A DNA stretch of 38,056 bases from Bacteroidales bacterium (GTDB lineage: Bacteria; Bacteroidota; Bacteroidia; Bacteroidales; PWNQ01): positions 1 through 38,056 of the forward strand of contig JAIPBW010000030.1 of the NCBI GenBank assembly GCA_021738505.1. Direction: 5' to 3'. The notes beneath the pieces are model-generated. The model was not told the origin of the DNA and did no database searches. It saw nothing but the letters and a program-made list of their open reading frames with translations. Below, one piece after another: positions 1 to 8,148 of the stretch; position 1 is the first letter of the stretch, and every line of letters begins with the position of its first letter. Both the position numbers and the translations under genes were made by a program.

Positions 1-10
1 GGTTTATTGT

Positions 11-70
11 TATTTTTGTTTCGCCTGAAGAGTCCCATATTTATAAAGTTTTTTGGTCGAAACAAAAATA
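11..70. repeat. 13-bp inverted repeat
   Basis: tatttttgtttcg at 11-23 is repeated exactly as its reverse complement at 58-70, with 34 bases between. The following sequence is not a clean T-run, so it could be a terminator for a gene off the left edge, a mobile-element end or a binding site. The role is unknown. Confidence 0.5.
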
Positions 71-113
71 TGAGATTCTGAGGGCTTTTTAATATTACTA
101 CTTTCGGATGCTA

Positions 114-150
114 GTGGCCATGGATGTTTCATATGTTTAAAATTTTGTTC
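114..150 (+). repeat. dispersed motif, copy A (ccatgga-gtttca)
   Basis: Contains ggccatggatgtttcatatg followed by tttaaaattttgt. The last part is shared almost exactly with copy B at 336-400, and the ccatgga-gtttca core recurs in copy C at 29821-29883. Confidence 0.6.
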
Positions 151-274
151 GTTGTTCCGTGTTTTGTGTTTGTTGTTCGTCCGCTAATTGCGCTAATTAT
201 ACACGAATTAACGCGGATTGAGTATATTCTTATTCGCAAATGCAATTCATAATTCGTAATTCATAATTGAAGAT

Positions 275-322
275 ACGCTTCAACGCTTCAACGCTTCAAC
301 GCATCATCGCATCAACGCCTTC
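275..322 (+). repeat. octamer tandem repeat (acgcttca)n
   Basis: Six consecutive 8-bp units: three perfect acgcttca copies (275-298), then acgcatca, tcgcatca and acgccttc. The array is intergenic, about 220 bp before the metalloprotease gene. It is a candidate length-variable locus, but no promoter spacing effect can be shown from the sequence. Confidence 0.8.
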
Positions 323-335
323 TCGCTCTTCGTGT

Positions 336-400
336 TTAATCATCCTTCTGTGTGTCGAAAAAAATTTCGCCATGGAGGTTTCACATGTTTAAAATTTTGT
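336..400 (+). repeat. dispersed motif, copy B
   Basis: Matches copy C at 29821-29883 over roughly 50 bases, sharing ctgtgtgtcgaaaaaa and cgccatgga, and matches copy A at its right end. A dispersed intergenic repeat more than 29 kb from its relative suggests a small non-coding mobile or relic element. Confidence 0.65.
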
Positions 401-542
401 CAATATCAATATTATTTTTTAGTTTAAAATAACTCCTATTATGAAACACATATTTTCCCGGCTTGTTCGTTATTCTATTGATCATTTTTTTTAAAAGTAC
501 CTGGACAGTCCAACAATATGAGGCATTAATCGTTAACCAATT

Positions 543-1121
543 ATGGGAGATAAATCAATTGCTGATTCTGAAGGCAAAAAGATTATACCGGAAGAGATAA
601 AACATGTTGCATTGAAGGCACTTTCCTTTTATCCTGAATTGAACGACATTAGAATAGAGTTTAAATTCAGTGAAGACATACGTAAGTCTGTAATGCAAGC
701 TCAACCTAAGTATGTGACGATGTATAAATCGCGGCAGAAGCGTACCTACCTTATTAAATTAAGTCGGTATTTTATTATAAAACAGCAACAAATCAAAATA
801 CACGAATTACCCAATGAAGTTTTAATTGGATGGCTCGGTCATGAACTGGGGCATATCATAGATTATATGAAGCGAAACGCCTGGTCCATGCTGCTATTTG
901 GCATAGGCTACAGCAGTTCAAAAAGTTTTATCATATCTGCGGAACGCACTGCAGATACTTACGCCGTCAATCACGGGCTGGGGCAATATATATTAAAGAC
1001 GAAACAATTTATCATGGAAAAAGCAGGGATGCCGGAGACCTATATTCAGCGCATGAACCGTTTGTACCTCCCTCCTGAAGAAATTATTGATCTAATGAAA
1101 GATCAAAAGTCAGAAGATTAG
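543..1121 (+). CDS. HExxH zinc-metalloprotease-like protein
   Basis: A 192-residue protein of no recognised named family. It has a gluzincin-type zinc motif HELGH at residues 100-104 and, about 30 residues later, AERTAD (134 Glu is the likely third ligand), the same arrangement as in M48-like and related peptidases. A short hydrophobic stretch (about 114-123) lies between the two, but there is no signal peptide, so it is probably cytoplasmic or membrane-associated. The family usually hydrolyses peptides; substrate and activity here are inferred only. The start is the ATG at 543. It converges on the GH3-family gene, the two reading frames overlapping by four bases at their stops (1118-1121). 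The alternative is a catalytically inert relative. Confidence 0.65.
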   Translation: MGDKSIADSEGKKIIPEEIKHVALKALSFYPELNDIRIEFKFSEDIRKSVMQAQPKYVTMYKSRQKRTYLIKLSRYFIIKQQQIKIHELPNEVLIGWLGHELGHIIDYMKRNAWSMLLFGIGYSSSKSFIISAERTADTYAVNHGLGQYILKTKQFIMEKAGMPETYIQRMNRLYLPPEEIIDLMKDQKSED

Positions 1122-2647
1122 GACAGTTGTTCCTGCACAAATTTTTCCCATTCTTTAAACTCTTCTTCTTTCATCACTTTAGGCATTTTAACCTGTCCCC
1201 CTTTTTGCTTGTATTTTTCGGTCCATTCCGTAAACAAATGAGCGGGAATCAAATGAGCTTCTATCTTCTCTAACGCCTTTGTACGTGCCACTTTATAGTT
1301 CTTATTGTGTTTTTGGATAACTTCATCCAATTTTTGGGCAAAATGTTCATTATCCACGCTTATATCTTCATTTATACCTATGTACCAACGATGCTTGTAC
1401 TTTTCTTCTGTTGTAATGGCAGCAACAGTAAACTCTTTAATGTCACAATCATACTCATTCTCCAGCACTTGCATAGCTTTATTCATCTGAATGACTGACA
1501 ATTGGGCACCAAAAACATTCAAATAATGTTTTGTACGGCCGGTAATCTTTATTTCGCTTCTTTCTTTATCAGTAAAAACAATAGTGTCTCCGATCATGTA
1601 TCTCCAGGCTCCTGCTAAAGTGCTTATAATCAAAACATATTCCACATTCTCTTCTACATCTTCAATTGTAATAGGTTGGGAATCCTGGCGCACCGATCCA
1701 TCTTCATTAATATTTTCATGTTTAAAAGGAATAAACTCAAAGAAAATCCCATTGTTGGTTATAAGCTGCATAGCAGAGGTATTATTCCGTGTTTGCGTAG
1801 CCAGATAACCTTCAGATGTCAGGTAAGTATCTATAATGGTAACCGGAAATTTTGTAATACGGTCAAAGCTCTTTTGATACGGCTCAAAAGCAACACCTCC
1901 GGAAGTAAAAACCTGGAAGTTGGGCCATATATCATGAATTGTTTCCACATTGTGATAAGCAATGACTTTTTTCATCATCAGCTCGATCCAGGAAGGTATG
2001 CCGGAAACGCTACCTATATCCCAGTTTGGAGCTTCTTTAGCTAATGCTTCTACGCGTTTATCCCAGTCATTGATCGAAGATATTTTTTCTCCCGGACGAT
2101 AATAGCCTTCAAACCAAAAAGGGATCTGACTGGCACTAATTCCACTAATCTCTCCTTCCCAGTGATCGTTAACCTTTTTTAGGTCGGTGCTGCTGCCAAA
2201 CATCAGGATTTCCTTTTCAAAAAACTCTGCCGGCAAATCAAAATCTGCTACTCCTTTTATCTGCTGAATACCTGCGCGACGTATCGATTTTAACATATCA
2301 TCCGTGACCGGAATATGCTTCTTTTTGCTGGTTGTTCCGCTGGAAACTGCAAAATAATCCACTTTCCCGGGCCAGGTAACATTTTTCTCTCCCTTCAGCA
2401 CCTTATACCACCACTCGTCATACATTTTATCATAACTATGGTAAGGGATTTTTTCTGAAAATGCCCGGTAAACATTTTTCTCCGATAGTATATCTTTAAA
2501 TTTGTAATATTGACCAAACTCAGTGGATTCAGCCGTAGACAGCAATTCACGAAGAACCTCAGCCTGAGCTTCTACCGGATTCGTGTCTGGTAGATACTTA
2601 TCGGCTACTTCAATTGCCTTTTTTATAATCTCCCCGATTACAGCCAT
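1118..2647 (-). CDS. GH3 auxin-responsive promoter family adenylate-forming enzyme
   Basis: A 509-residue member of the GH3 family, ATP-dependent enzymes that adenylate a carboxylate and pass it to an amino acid or another acceptor. The nucleotide-binding signature SSGTTSKKKHIP is at residues 102-113, followed by the conserved family blocks with FTSGG near the middle and a YxxxxGD-like stretch (WRYMIGDTI) before the C-terminal cap domain. Length is typical for bacterial homologues. Plants use relatives to conjugate hormones; bacterial substrates are mostly unknown, so no substrate is assigned. It is transcribed alone on the minus strand, 127 bp downstream of ygiQ, and may be co-transcribed with it. 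No signal peptide, so cytoplasmic. Confidence 0.88.
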   Translation of the reverse strand: MAVIGEIIKKAIEVADKYLPDTNPVEAQAEVLRELLSTAESTEFGQYYKFKDILSEKNVYRAFSEKIPYHSYDKMYDEWWYKVLKGEKNVTWPGKVDYFAVSSGTTSKKKHIPVTDDMLKSIRRAGIQQIKGVADFDLPAEFFEKEILMFGSSTDLKKVNDHWEGEISGISASQIPFWFEGYYRPGEKISSINDWDKRVEALAKEAPNWDIGSVSGIPSWIELMMKKVIAYHNVETIHDIWPNFQVFTSGGVAFEPYQKSFDRITKFPVTIIDTYLTSEGYLATQTRNNTSAMQLITNNGIFFEFIPFKHENINEDGSVRQDSQPITIEDVEENVEYVLIISTLAGAWRYMIGDTIVFTDKERSEIKITGRTKHYLNVFGAQLSVIQMNKAMQVLENEYDCDIKEFTVAAITTEEKYKHRWYIGINEDISVDNEHFAQKLDEVIQKHNKNYKVARTKALEKIEAHLIPAHLFTEWTEKYKQKGGQVKMPKVMKEEEFKEWEKFVQEQLS

Positions 2648-2774
2648 ATCTGTTTAACTTATTAAGTGTTTCTAAACTGTTAAATAGTATTCTAACCTAT
2701 GTTATTAGTGTTATTGTAAACAATAAAAAATAAAAAGTGTTTTTACTATTTTAACGTCATCAACATAAGAGGTG

Positions 2775-4544
2775 TTATTTTTTCTTCCTTTTTCCGGAGA
2801 AATCTTTCCCTCTGCTTTTATTGTCCCGGGATAAAATCTTCCGTTGCTCCAGCTTCTCTTGCCCTTTTGGAACATGCACTTTTTCTCCGGTATAGGGATG
2901 TATCCCGGTATAATACATGACAGTAGCCAATGTCATAGGTGTGGGCGTAAAATCCTGAACCTGCTCTGTTAGCAAATTCAGGTCTTTCGTTTGGCGCACC
3001 AGCTTATCCATATCTTGTAAATCGCATCCCGGATGCCCTGAAATAAAATAAGGAATTAGTTGTTGGTTTTTTCCTTCCTCCCGATTTATTTTATGAAACA
3101 AATCATACATTTCCTCAAACAGATGGAAATCCGGTTTCCGCATCCATTTTAACACTTTCTTTTCCGTATGCTCAGGTGCAACTTTTAATCGTCCGGCTAC
3201 ATGATATTTCACTAACTCCCTAAAATATTCGTGAGCTTGCGCTTGATACTTTTCCGGTGCATTAAAAATCAAATCGTACCGAATTCCGCTTCCTATTGTT
3301 ACTTGTTTTATTTTTGGATTTTTCCTGACCCTCTGGTATAGCTCCGTCATGGGCTTATGGTCAGTATTGAGGTTCTTGCATATAGCAGGATCAATACAGG
3401 ATGGGCGTTTACACTTCCGGCAAATATTCATATCCACGGGCTTCATACCGTACATATTTGCTGAAGGGCCTCCAAGATCGGAGATATACCCTTTATAATC
3501 CGGCATTTCGATTATCTTATTTATTTCTTTTGTCACAGACTTTACTGAGCGGCTCTGCACCCATTTTCCCTGATGAGCCGCGATAGTACAAAAAGCGCAT
3601 CCACCGAAACATCCCCGGTGAATATTTACCGAATGGCGTATCATTTGATACGCCGGAATATCTCCTTTTCCTTTATAGCGAGGATGCGGGATTCTCGTAT
3701 AAGGAAGATCATAAATTTTATCCAGCTTTTTCGCAGAAAGCAACTTTTCCGGAGGATTGGTAAAGAGCCATTTCCCATCAACCGGTTGTGCAATGACGCC
3801 AGCCTCCAACGAATTGGCATTGCGCTCTATCGCTACAAAATTATCAGCAAACGCCCTGGCACTTTTCATGCATTCCTGATGGTCATTTAACTGAATAGTA
3901 TCAACCTCTTCGGGTAATTTCTCCAGCAAGATTTGTGTTTGTGGAATATCAGTTAAATCTGAAATACCCGCACCATTATGCATAGCCTCAGCAATTTTTA
4001 CCAACGGATATTCCGACATCCCGTATATCAGCATATCCGCCGCCGTATCCGCCAGTATCCCTTTAATGAGCTTATCCTGCCAATAATCATAATGCGTAAA
4101 CCGTCGCATAGAGGCCTCAATACCACCTATAATCACGGGTGAGTCAGGGAATATACTTTTTAAAATCTCTGCATATACTGATGTAGCATAATCAGGTCGA
4201 AATCCGGCTTTTCCACCGGGAGTATACGCATCATCAGAGCGCAGCCGCCGATTGGCTGTGTAATGATTAACCATGGAGTCCATATTCCCTGCTGAAACTC
4301 CAAAAAACAAGCGGGGTTTTCCTAATTTTTTAAAATCCCGCAAATCGTCTTTCCAATTCGGCTGCGGAATAACAGCTACTTTGTAGCCATACTGCTGTAA
4401 CATGCGAGCCAAAACGGCAACACCAAAAGCAGGATGATCCACATAAGCATCACCACTAATTAATATAATATCTGCCTGTTCCCAACCCAGAGCATTCATC
4501 TCTTTTGTGCTGGTAGGGATCATATAGGTTTGCTGTTGGCTCAT
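2775..4544 (-). CDS. ygiQ: YgiQ family radical SAM protein
   Basis: A 589-residue radical SAM protein. The N-terminal YgiQ domain carries GDAYVDHPAFG (residues 31-41). The radical SAM cluster motif CxxxCxxC is HRGCFGGCAFC with Cys312, Cys316 and Cys319, which would hold a [4Fe-4S] cluster that cleaves S-adenosylmethionine. A further cysteine-rich patch follows (around 365-380) and the C-terminus is strongly basic (KSRGKDFSGKRKKK). The family is widespread but its reaction is undetermined. A perfect -7 element sits only five bases before this ATG, so either the mRNA is nearly leaderless or translation starts at the second methionine (residue 8, position 4523), just before the conserved PTSTKEM segment. 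Confidence 0.93.
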   Translation of the reverse strand: MSQQQTYMIPTSTKEMNALGWEQADIILISGDAYVDHPAFGVAVLARMLQQYGYKVAVIPQPNWKDDLRDFKKLGKPRLFFGVSAGNMDSMVNHYTANRRLRSDDAYTPGGKAGFRPDYATSVYAEILKSIFPDSPVIIGGIEASMRRFTHYDYWQDKLIKGILADTAADMLIYGMSEYPLVKIAEAMHNGAGISDLTDIPQTQILLEKLPEEVDTIQLNDHQECMKSARAFADNFVAIERNANSLEAGVIAQPVDGKWLFTNPPEKLLSAKKLDKIYDLPYTRIPHPRYKGKGDIPAYQMIRHSVNIHRGCFGGCAFCTIAAHQGKWVQSRSVKSVTKEINKIIEMPDYKGYISDLGGPSANMYGMKPVDMNICRKCKRPSCIDPAICKNLNTDHKPMTELYQRVRKNPKIKQVTIGSGIRYDLIFNAPEKYQAQAHEYFRELVKYHVAGRLKVAPEHTEKKVLKWMRKPDFHLFEEMYDLFHKINREEGKNQQLIPYFISGHPGCDLQDMDKLVRQTKDLNLLTEQVQDFTPTPMTLATVMYYTGIHPYTGEKVHVPKGQEKLEQRKILSRDNKSRGKDFSGKRKKK

Positions 4545-4548
4545 GGTA

Positions 4549-4556
4549 CAAAAGTA
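4549..4556 (-). promoter_or_regulatory. candidate -7 element for ygiQ
   Basis: On the minus strand this reads TACTTTTG, an exact match to the Bacteroidota TAnnTTTG consensus. No TTG-type -33 element is seen at the usual distance. Transcription would begin at or next to the annotated ATG. Confidence 0.4.
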
Positions 4557-4707
4557 GGAATTTTATCAATCATGAGTAAAAATGCCGGGCGTTCATTGGC
4601 ATTTCTTGCTTTTACGATCAATAAACAAAGTTTGGAAAGCCCCGGGATTTCCCTAAGCTATGTTTTACTCCGGGACTTATAATGCTATTGAATATGACAT
4701 AAGTTAG

Positions 4708-4740
4708 TTGCGTTAGAAATCTCAAAAATCACTATCTTTG
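4708..4740 (+). promoter_or_regulatory. candidate promoter of ribBA
   Basis: TTG at 4708-4710 and TATCTTTG at 4733-4740 match the Bacteroidota -33/-7 consensus, with 22 bases between. The expected transcript has a leader of only about 20 bases, which leaves no room for an FMN riboswitch. Confidence 0.6.
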
Positions 4741-4764
4741 CACCAATTTTAGAAGCCTAAGATA

Positions 4765-5991
4765 ATGGATATACAGTTAAATACTATAGAAGAAGCTATA
4801 GATGCAATTCGTCAGGGAGAGCTTATTATTGTCGTTGATGATGAAGACCGCGAAAACGAAGGAGACTTTGTTGTTGCAGCAGAAAAAGTAACACCAGAAG
4901 TGGTGAACTTTATGACGAAAGAAGGACGCGGCTTAATATGCACAGCCCTTACCGAAGAGCGTTGCCAGGAGTTGGATCTTGAACTTATGGTAACCCGCAA
5001 CACTGCTCAGTTAGCTACAAATTTTACCGTTTCAGTTGATTTAAACGGACATGGAGTAACTACCGGAATTTCTGCTTCAGATCGCTCAAAGACAATCCAG
5101 GCATTAGCTGACCCGGACACAAAACCCGAAGATTTAGGTCGTCCAGGGCATGTATTTCCATTGAAAGCTAAAGAAAATGGTGTCCTGCGCCGCGCAGGCC
5201 ATACCGAAGCTTCTATTGATTTGGCAAGATTGGCCGGACTTAAACCGGCAGGTACAATGGTTGAAATCATGAACGAAGACGGTTCTATGGCCAGGCTGCC
5301 AAATCTATACAAGATAGCCCAAAAATTTAATCTGAAAATTATCAGTATTGAAGACCTCATCGCTTACCGGATGCAGAAAGAAAGTCTGATCACCAAGGAA
5401 GAAGAAGTAGATATGCCTACCGACTACGGGCATTTCAGACTTCATGCCTACCGTCAGAACAACAACAACGAGCCCCATCTTGCTCTTGTAAAAGGCGAAA
5501 TCACTCCGGATAAGCCCATATTAGTTCGAGTCCATTCTTCTTGTATGACAGGAGACATTTTTGGTTCCCATAAATGCGATTGTGGCGATCAGCTTCATAC
5601 CGCAATGCAAATGGTTGAACGTGAAGGTCAGGGAATTGTATTGTACATGAGTCAGGAAGGACGCGGAATTGGGATTTATAATAAACTTAAAGCATATCAC
5701 CTGCAGGAAAAAGGAATGGATACAGTGGAAGCGAACGAAGAACTGGGCTTTGCGCCTGATGAACGTGATTATGGAATTGGGGCTCAAATCTTGCGCGACC
5801 TGGGAGTTAAAAAAATGCGCCTGATTACAAACAACCCGGAGAAAAAAGCCGGCTTGAACGGATTTGGCTTAGAAACTGAGGAAACAGTACCCTTAATCAT
5901 ACAGCCCACCCAACATAACCGTTTTTATCTGGAAACAAAAGAGTTAAAAATGGGACATAATTTACATATCAAAAAGAAAGACAATGAATAA
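4765..5991 (+). CDS. ribBA: bifunctional DHBP synthase / GTP cyclohydrolase II
   Basis: A 408-residue fusion supplying both precursors of riboflavin. The N-terminal half (about 1-200) is 3,4-dihydroxy-2-butanone-4-phosphate synthase, with the acidic [10 protein letters not shown] metal/substrate loop at 25-34. The C-terminal half is GTP cyclohydrolase II with the zinc-binding cysteines Cys260, Cys271 and Cys273 ([19 protein letters not shown]) and the downstream SQEGRGIG and DYGIGAQIL segments. The fusion is the common form in Bacteroidota. It is a cytosolic enzyme acting on ribulose 5-phosphate and GTP. The gene stands alone on the plus strand, with its own promoter at 4708-4740, and converges on the mevalonate kinase gene with a 15-bp gap. 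Confidence 0.97.
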   Translation: MDIQLNTIEEAIDAIRQGELIIVVDDEDRENEGDFVVAAEKVTPEVVNFMTKEGRGLICTALTEERCQELDLELMVTRNTAQLATNFTVSVDLNGHGVTTGISASDRSKTIQALADPDTKPEDLGRPGHVFPLKAKENGVLRRAGHTEASIDLARLAGLKPAGTMVEIMNEDGSMARLPNLYKIAQKFNLKIISIEDLIAYRMQKESLITKEEEVDMPTDYGHFRLHAYRQNNNNEPHLALVKGEITPDKPILVRVHSSCMTGDIFGSHKCDCGDQLHTAMQMVEREGQGIVLYMSQEGRGIGIYNKLKAYHLQEKGMDTVEANEELGFAPDERDYGIGAQILRDLGVKKMRLITNNPEKKAGLNGFGLETEETVPLIIQPTQHNRFYLETKELKMGHNLHIKKKDNE

Positions 5992-6006
5992 AAGCAGTTC
6001 GCTTGC

Positions 6007-6972
6007 TTATTTTTGTTTATAAACAGGAATGTAATTAATGTTCATTTTATTAAAGATCGATTGTAGCTTTGGATAATTTGGTGTGAATCCCAACAAAAAC
6101 CCGCCACCTCCGGAACCACAAAGCTTTAAGTAAAAATCATCGGACGTCAACCCGTAATTCCAAAGATCCAGATATGCATCCGGGATCATAGGCGTAAAAT
6201 GGGAATACTGATACTCTGATAACACCTTTAAATTTTGAAAAAAGACACTGGAATCGCTTGCAATCAGGCTTTGAATTGCATTGTTTGTAATAGTATTTAA
6301 TTCTTGCTCATTGATGGAATTAGACTCCGGACTTTTCAGGTTTTCCATAAAGATATTAACCAAAGGCTCTGTTTTACCCGGGCTTCCTGTGTCTATAAGA
6401 AAAATGGCACCATCCGAAAAGTGCTTGTTCCTTGGAATGCTAACGGCTTCAATATTTTGTTTATCTTTTATCAATAAAGGAAAACGAGCATAACTATTTA
6501 AAGGATCTATCCCGGAACTTGTTCCATGATAAAAAGATTCAATTTGCGCAAAATGCCTTTTTAACTCAGCAAGTGTCTCCTGCTCCATGGAAGGAGTAAA
6601 ATGAATTGCCGGATTGGCATACCGTTTATAAATAGCAGCCACAAGAGCACCTGAACTGCCAATACCATATCCCTGCGGAATTGTAGACTCAAAATAGAGC
6701 CCTTCCCGTATATCTTCTTCAAAGCGTGCGGTTTCCAATTTGACCTCCAAATTGCCTTCTTTTTGAAGCTTACGGATATATTCAAGCAAATTGTTTAATT
6801 GCCGGTTCGACCATTTTGCATAGTCATAATCAGTATATTTATCTTCATGGATAAAACTGAGTTCCCCATTAAAATGCCCATAAGGGATTGTTAATGCCAT
6901 GGATTGCGTGATAACGCTATATTCGCCAAACAGCAAAATTTTCGCGTAAAATATGGACGATTTATCCTTCAT
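6007..6972 (-). CDS. mvaK1: mevalonate kinase (GHMP superfamily)
   Basis: A 321-residue GHMP kinase that would phosphorylate mevalonate to 5-phosphomevalonate. Seen in order: the N-terminal substrate segment KILLFGEYSVI (11-21), the ATP-binding loop GYGIGSSGAL (101-110), SSGIDPLNSY (152-161) holding the catalytic Asp, and the C-terminal GSGGGGFLLGF (287-296). These fit mevalonate kinase better than homoserine or galactokinase. It is the last gene of the minus-strand mevalonate block, 82 bp (by the start chosen there, same stop) after diphosphomevalonate decarboxylase. The spacer shows no obvious terminator, so co-transcription is likely. The other GHMP kinase in the block (8149-9069) is then left for the phosphomevalonate step. 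Confidence 0.88.
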   Translation of the reverse strand: MKDKSSIFYAKILLFGEYSVITQSMALTIPYGHFNGELSFIHEDKYTDYDYAKWSNRQLNNLLEYIRKLQKEGNLEVKLETARFEEDIREGLYFESTIPQGYGIGSSGALVAAIYKRYANPAIHFTPSMEQETLAELKRHFAQIESFYHGTSSGIDPLNSYARFPLLIKDKQNIEAVSIPRNKHFSDGAIFLIDTGSPGKTEPLVNIFMENLKSPESNSINEQELNTITNNAIQSLIASDSSVFFQNLKVLSEYQYSHFTPMIPDAYLDLWNYGLTSDDFYLKLCGSGGGGFLLGFTPNYPKLQSIFNKMNINYIPVYKQK

Positions 6973-7054
6973 ATTTAAAATTGACTTTACTCTTCTACTT
7001 TAATAAAACTTCATTTTCAGCTTGTTACTTATCGCTATATAATAAGAATTTATC

Positions 7055-8143
7055 TCAGAACTTTTCTTTTAAAACGGGGCCCTCTCCTGTTTTGTCATAA
7101 ATAATATGATTGTTTTCTGCCAGCGGCTTTAATTCCTTATCAATAAAAGTTTCCACTTGTTGTTTAGCCTTTTCCGTATAGAGCACGTGCACATTGGGTC
7201 CGGCATCCAAAGTAAAACAAATTTGCGCACCGCTTACTTTCCGGAATTCTCTTATAGCATCTATGATATCTATGGTTTGCTGCTGTAAAAGAATATATCC
7301 CGGGCTGGAGCTAAGCATCAAAGCATGCAGGCTCAAAGCCTCGTTTTCGATCACATCACTTATCGATTCCCAGTTATTCGAAGAGAACGCTTCCATCAAC
7401 CGAAAGATATTCGTATTTGCTTGTTGAATGCGGGCTTGCTTATAAAAATGATTTTGCATTAGCTGATGCCCCTGACTGGAACTAACTTTTTTCGGTGCCG
7501 AATTAACAATAATTACGGCATCATGTATTATTCGTAAATTTTCAGGGATAAATTCAGTAAAGCTTACTGCATATTCGTCGGAGCTACCGGAAAACCCGGG
7601 ATTTTTACCCCAGGCTGCAAATTTGCCTAACACTGAACGGGAAGCACTCCCCGATCCTAACCTGGCCATAAATGATGCTTTTTGATAAAAATCACTGTCG
7701 TATGTTTGATGAGTGAATTTTTCAAGCGTACAAATACATAATGCTAAGGCACTCATAAAAGAGGCAGATGAAGCAACACCTGAGGAATGAGGAAAAGTAT
7801 TGGAACTATTGATCTCAAGATACAAGTCTTTTAAAAAGGGAAAATAACCGGCAATTTGGTAAAGATACTTGTCAACACGTTGTTTGAACTGCTGATTTTC
7901 TATGCCTTCAAACTTAAAATCAACAGTTCCTTTTTTATCTGTATTCTTTCGAAAACGTAACTCTACAATGGAGACTGATTTCTTCAGGCTCATGCTCAGC
8001 GAAGGATTCTCAGGATATTGCTGGCCATATTTGCCCCAATATTTTATCAAAGCAATATTGGAAGGGCTTTCCCAAACAATTTTTCCTTTCTCCGGCAAAA
8101 ATCCGGCATCAGCGACCGCTTCGCTTATATATTTTGTTCCCAT
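7055..8143 (-). CDS. mvaD: diphosphomevalonate decarboxylase
   Basis: A 362-residue GHMP-fold enzyme converting 5-diphosphomevalonate to isopentenyl diphosphate with ATP hydrolysis and loss of CO2. Seen: the family hallmark NIALIKYWGK (about residue 29 on), the phosphate-binding SSGVASSAS loop (about 120-128), GSGSASRSV, and near the C-terminus the TLDAGPN motif that carries the catalytic Asp. I start at the ATG at 8143, five bases after the upstream kinase's stop. The same frame could also open at a TTG at 8152, which would overlap that stop by four bases. Tight spacing indicates one operon with the kinase and HMG-CoA reductase genes. Confidence 0.95.
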   Translation of the reverse strand: MGTKYISEAVADAGFLPEKGKIVWESPSNIALIKYWGKYGQQYPENPSLSMSLKKSVSIVELRFRKNTDKKGTVDFKFEGIENQQFKQRVDKYLYQIAGYFPFLKDLYLEINSSNTFPHSSGVASSASFMSALALCICTLEKFTHQTYDSDFYQKASFMARLGSGSASRSVLGKFAAWGKNPGFSGSSDEYAVSFTEFIPENLRIIHDAVIIVNSAPKKVSSSQGHQLMQNHFYKQARIQQANTNIFRLMEAFSSNNWESISDVIENEALSLHALMLSSSPGYILLQQQTIDIIDAIREFRKVSGAQICFTLDAGPNVHVLYTEKAKQQVETFIDKELKPLAENNHIIYDKTGEGPVLKEKF

Positions 8144-8148
8144 AGTAT

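Larger units (their letters stand above)
1..542. other. repeat-rich intergenic spacer
   Basis: I see no convincing gene here. The stretch holds a 13-bp inverted repeat (11-23 with 58-70), two copies of a short dispersed motif around ccatgga-gtttca, alternating aattcataattcg words near 244-268, and an octamer tandem repeat at 275-322. Such composite, AT-rich spacer text is common in Bacteroidota genomes. Confidence 0.6.

Noticed and set aside
1676-2044. Plus-strand open frame of 122 codons
   Set aside because: Entirely antisense to the conserved core of the GH3-family gene.
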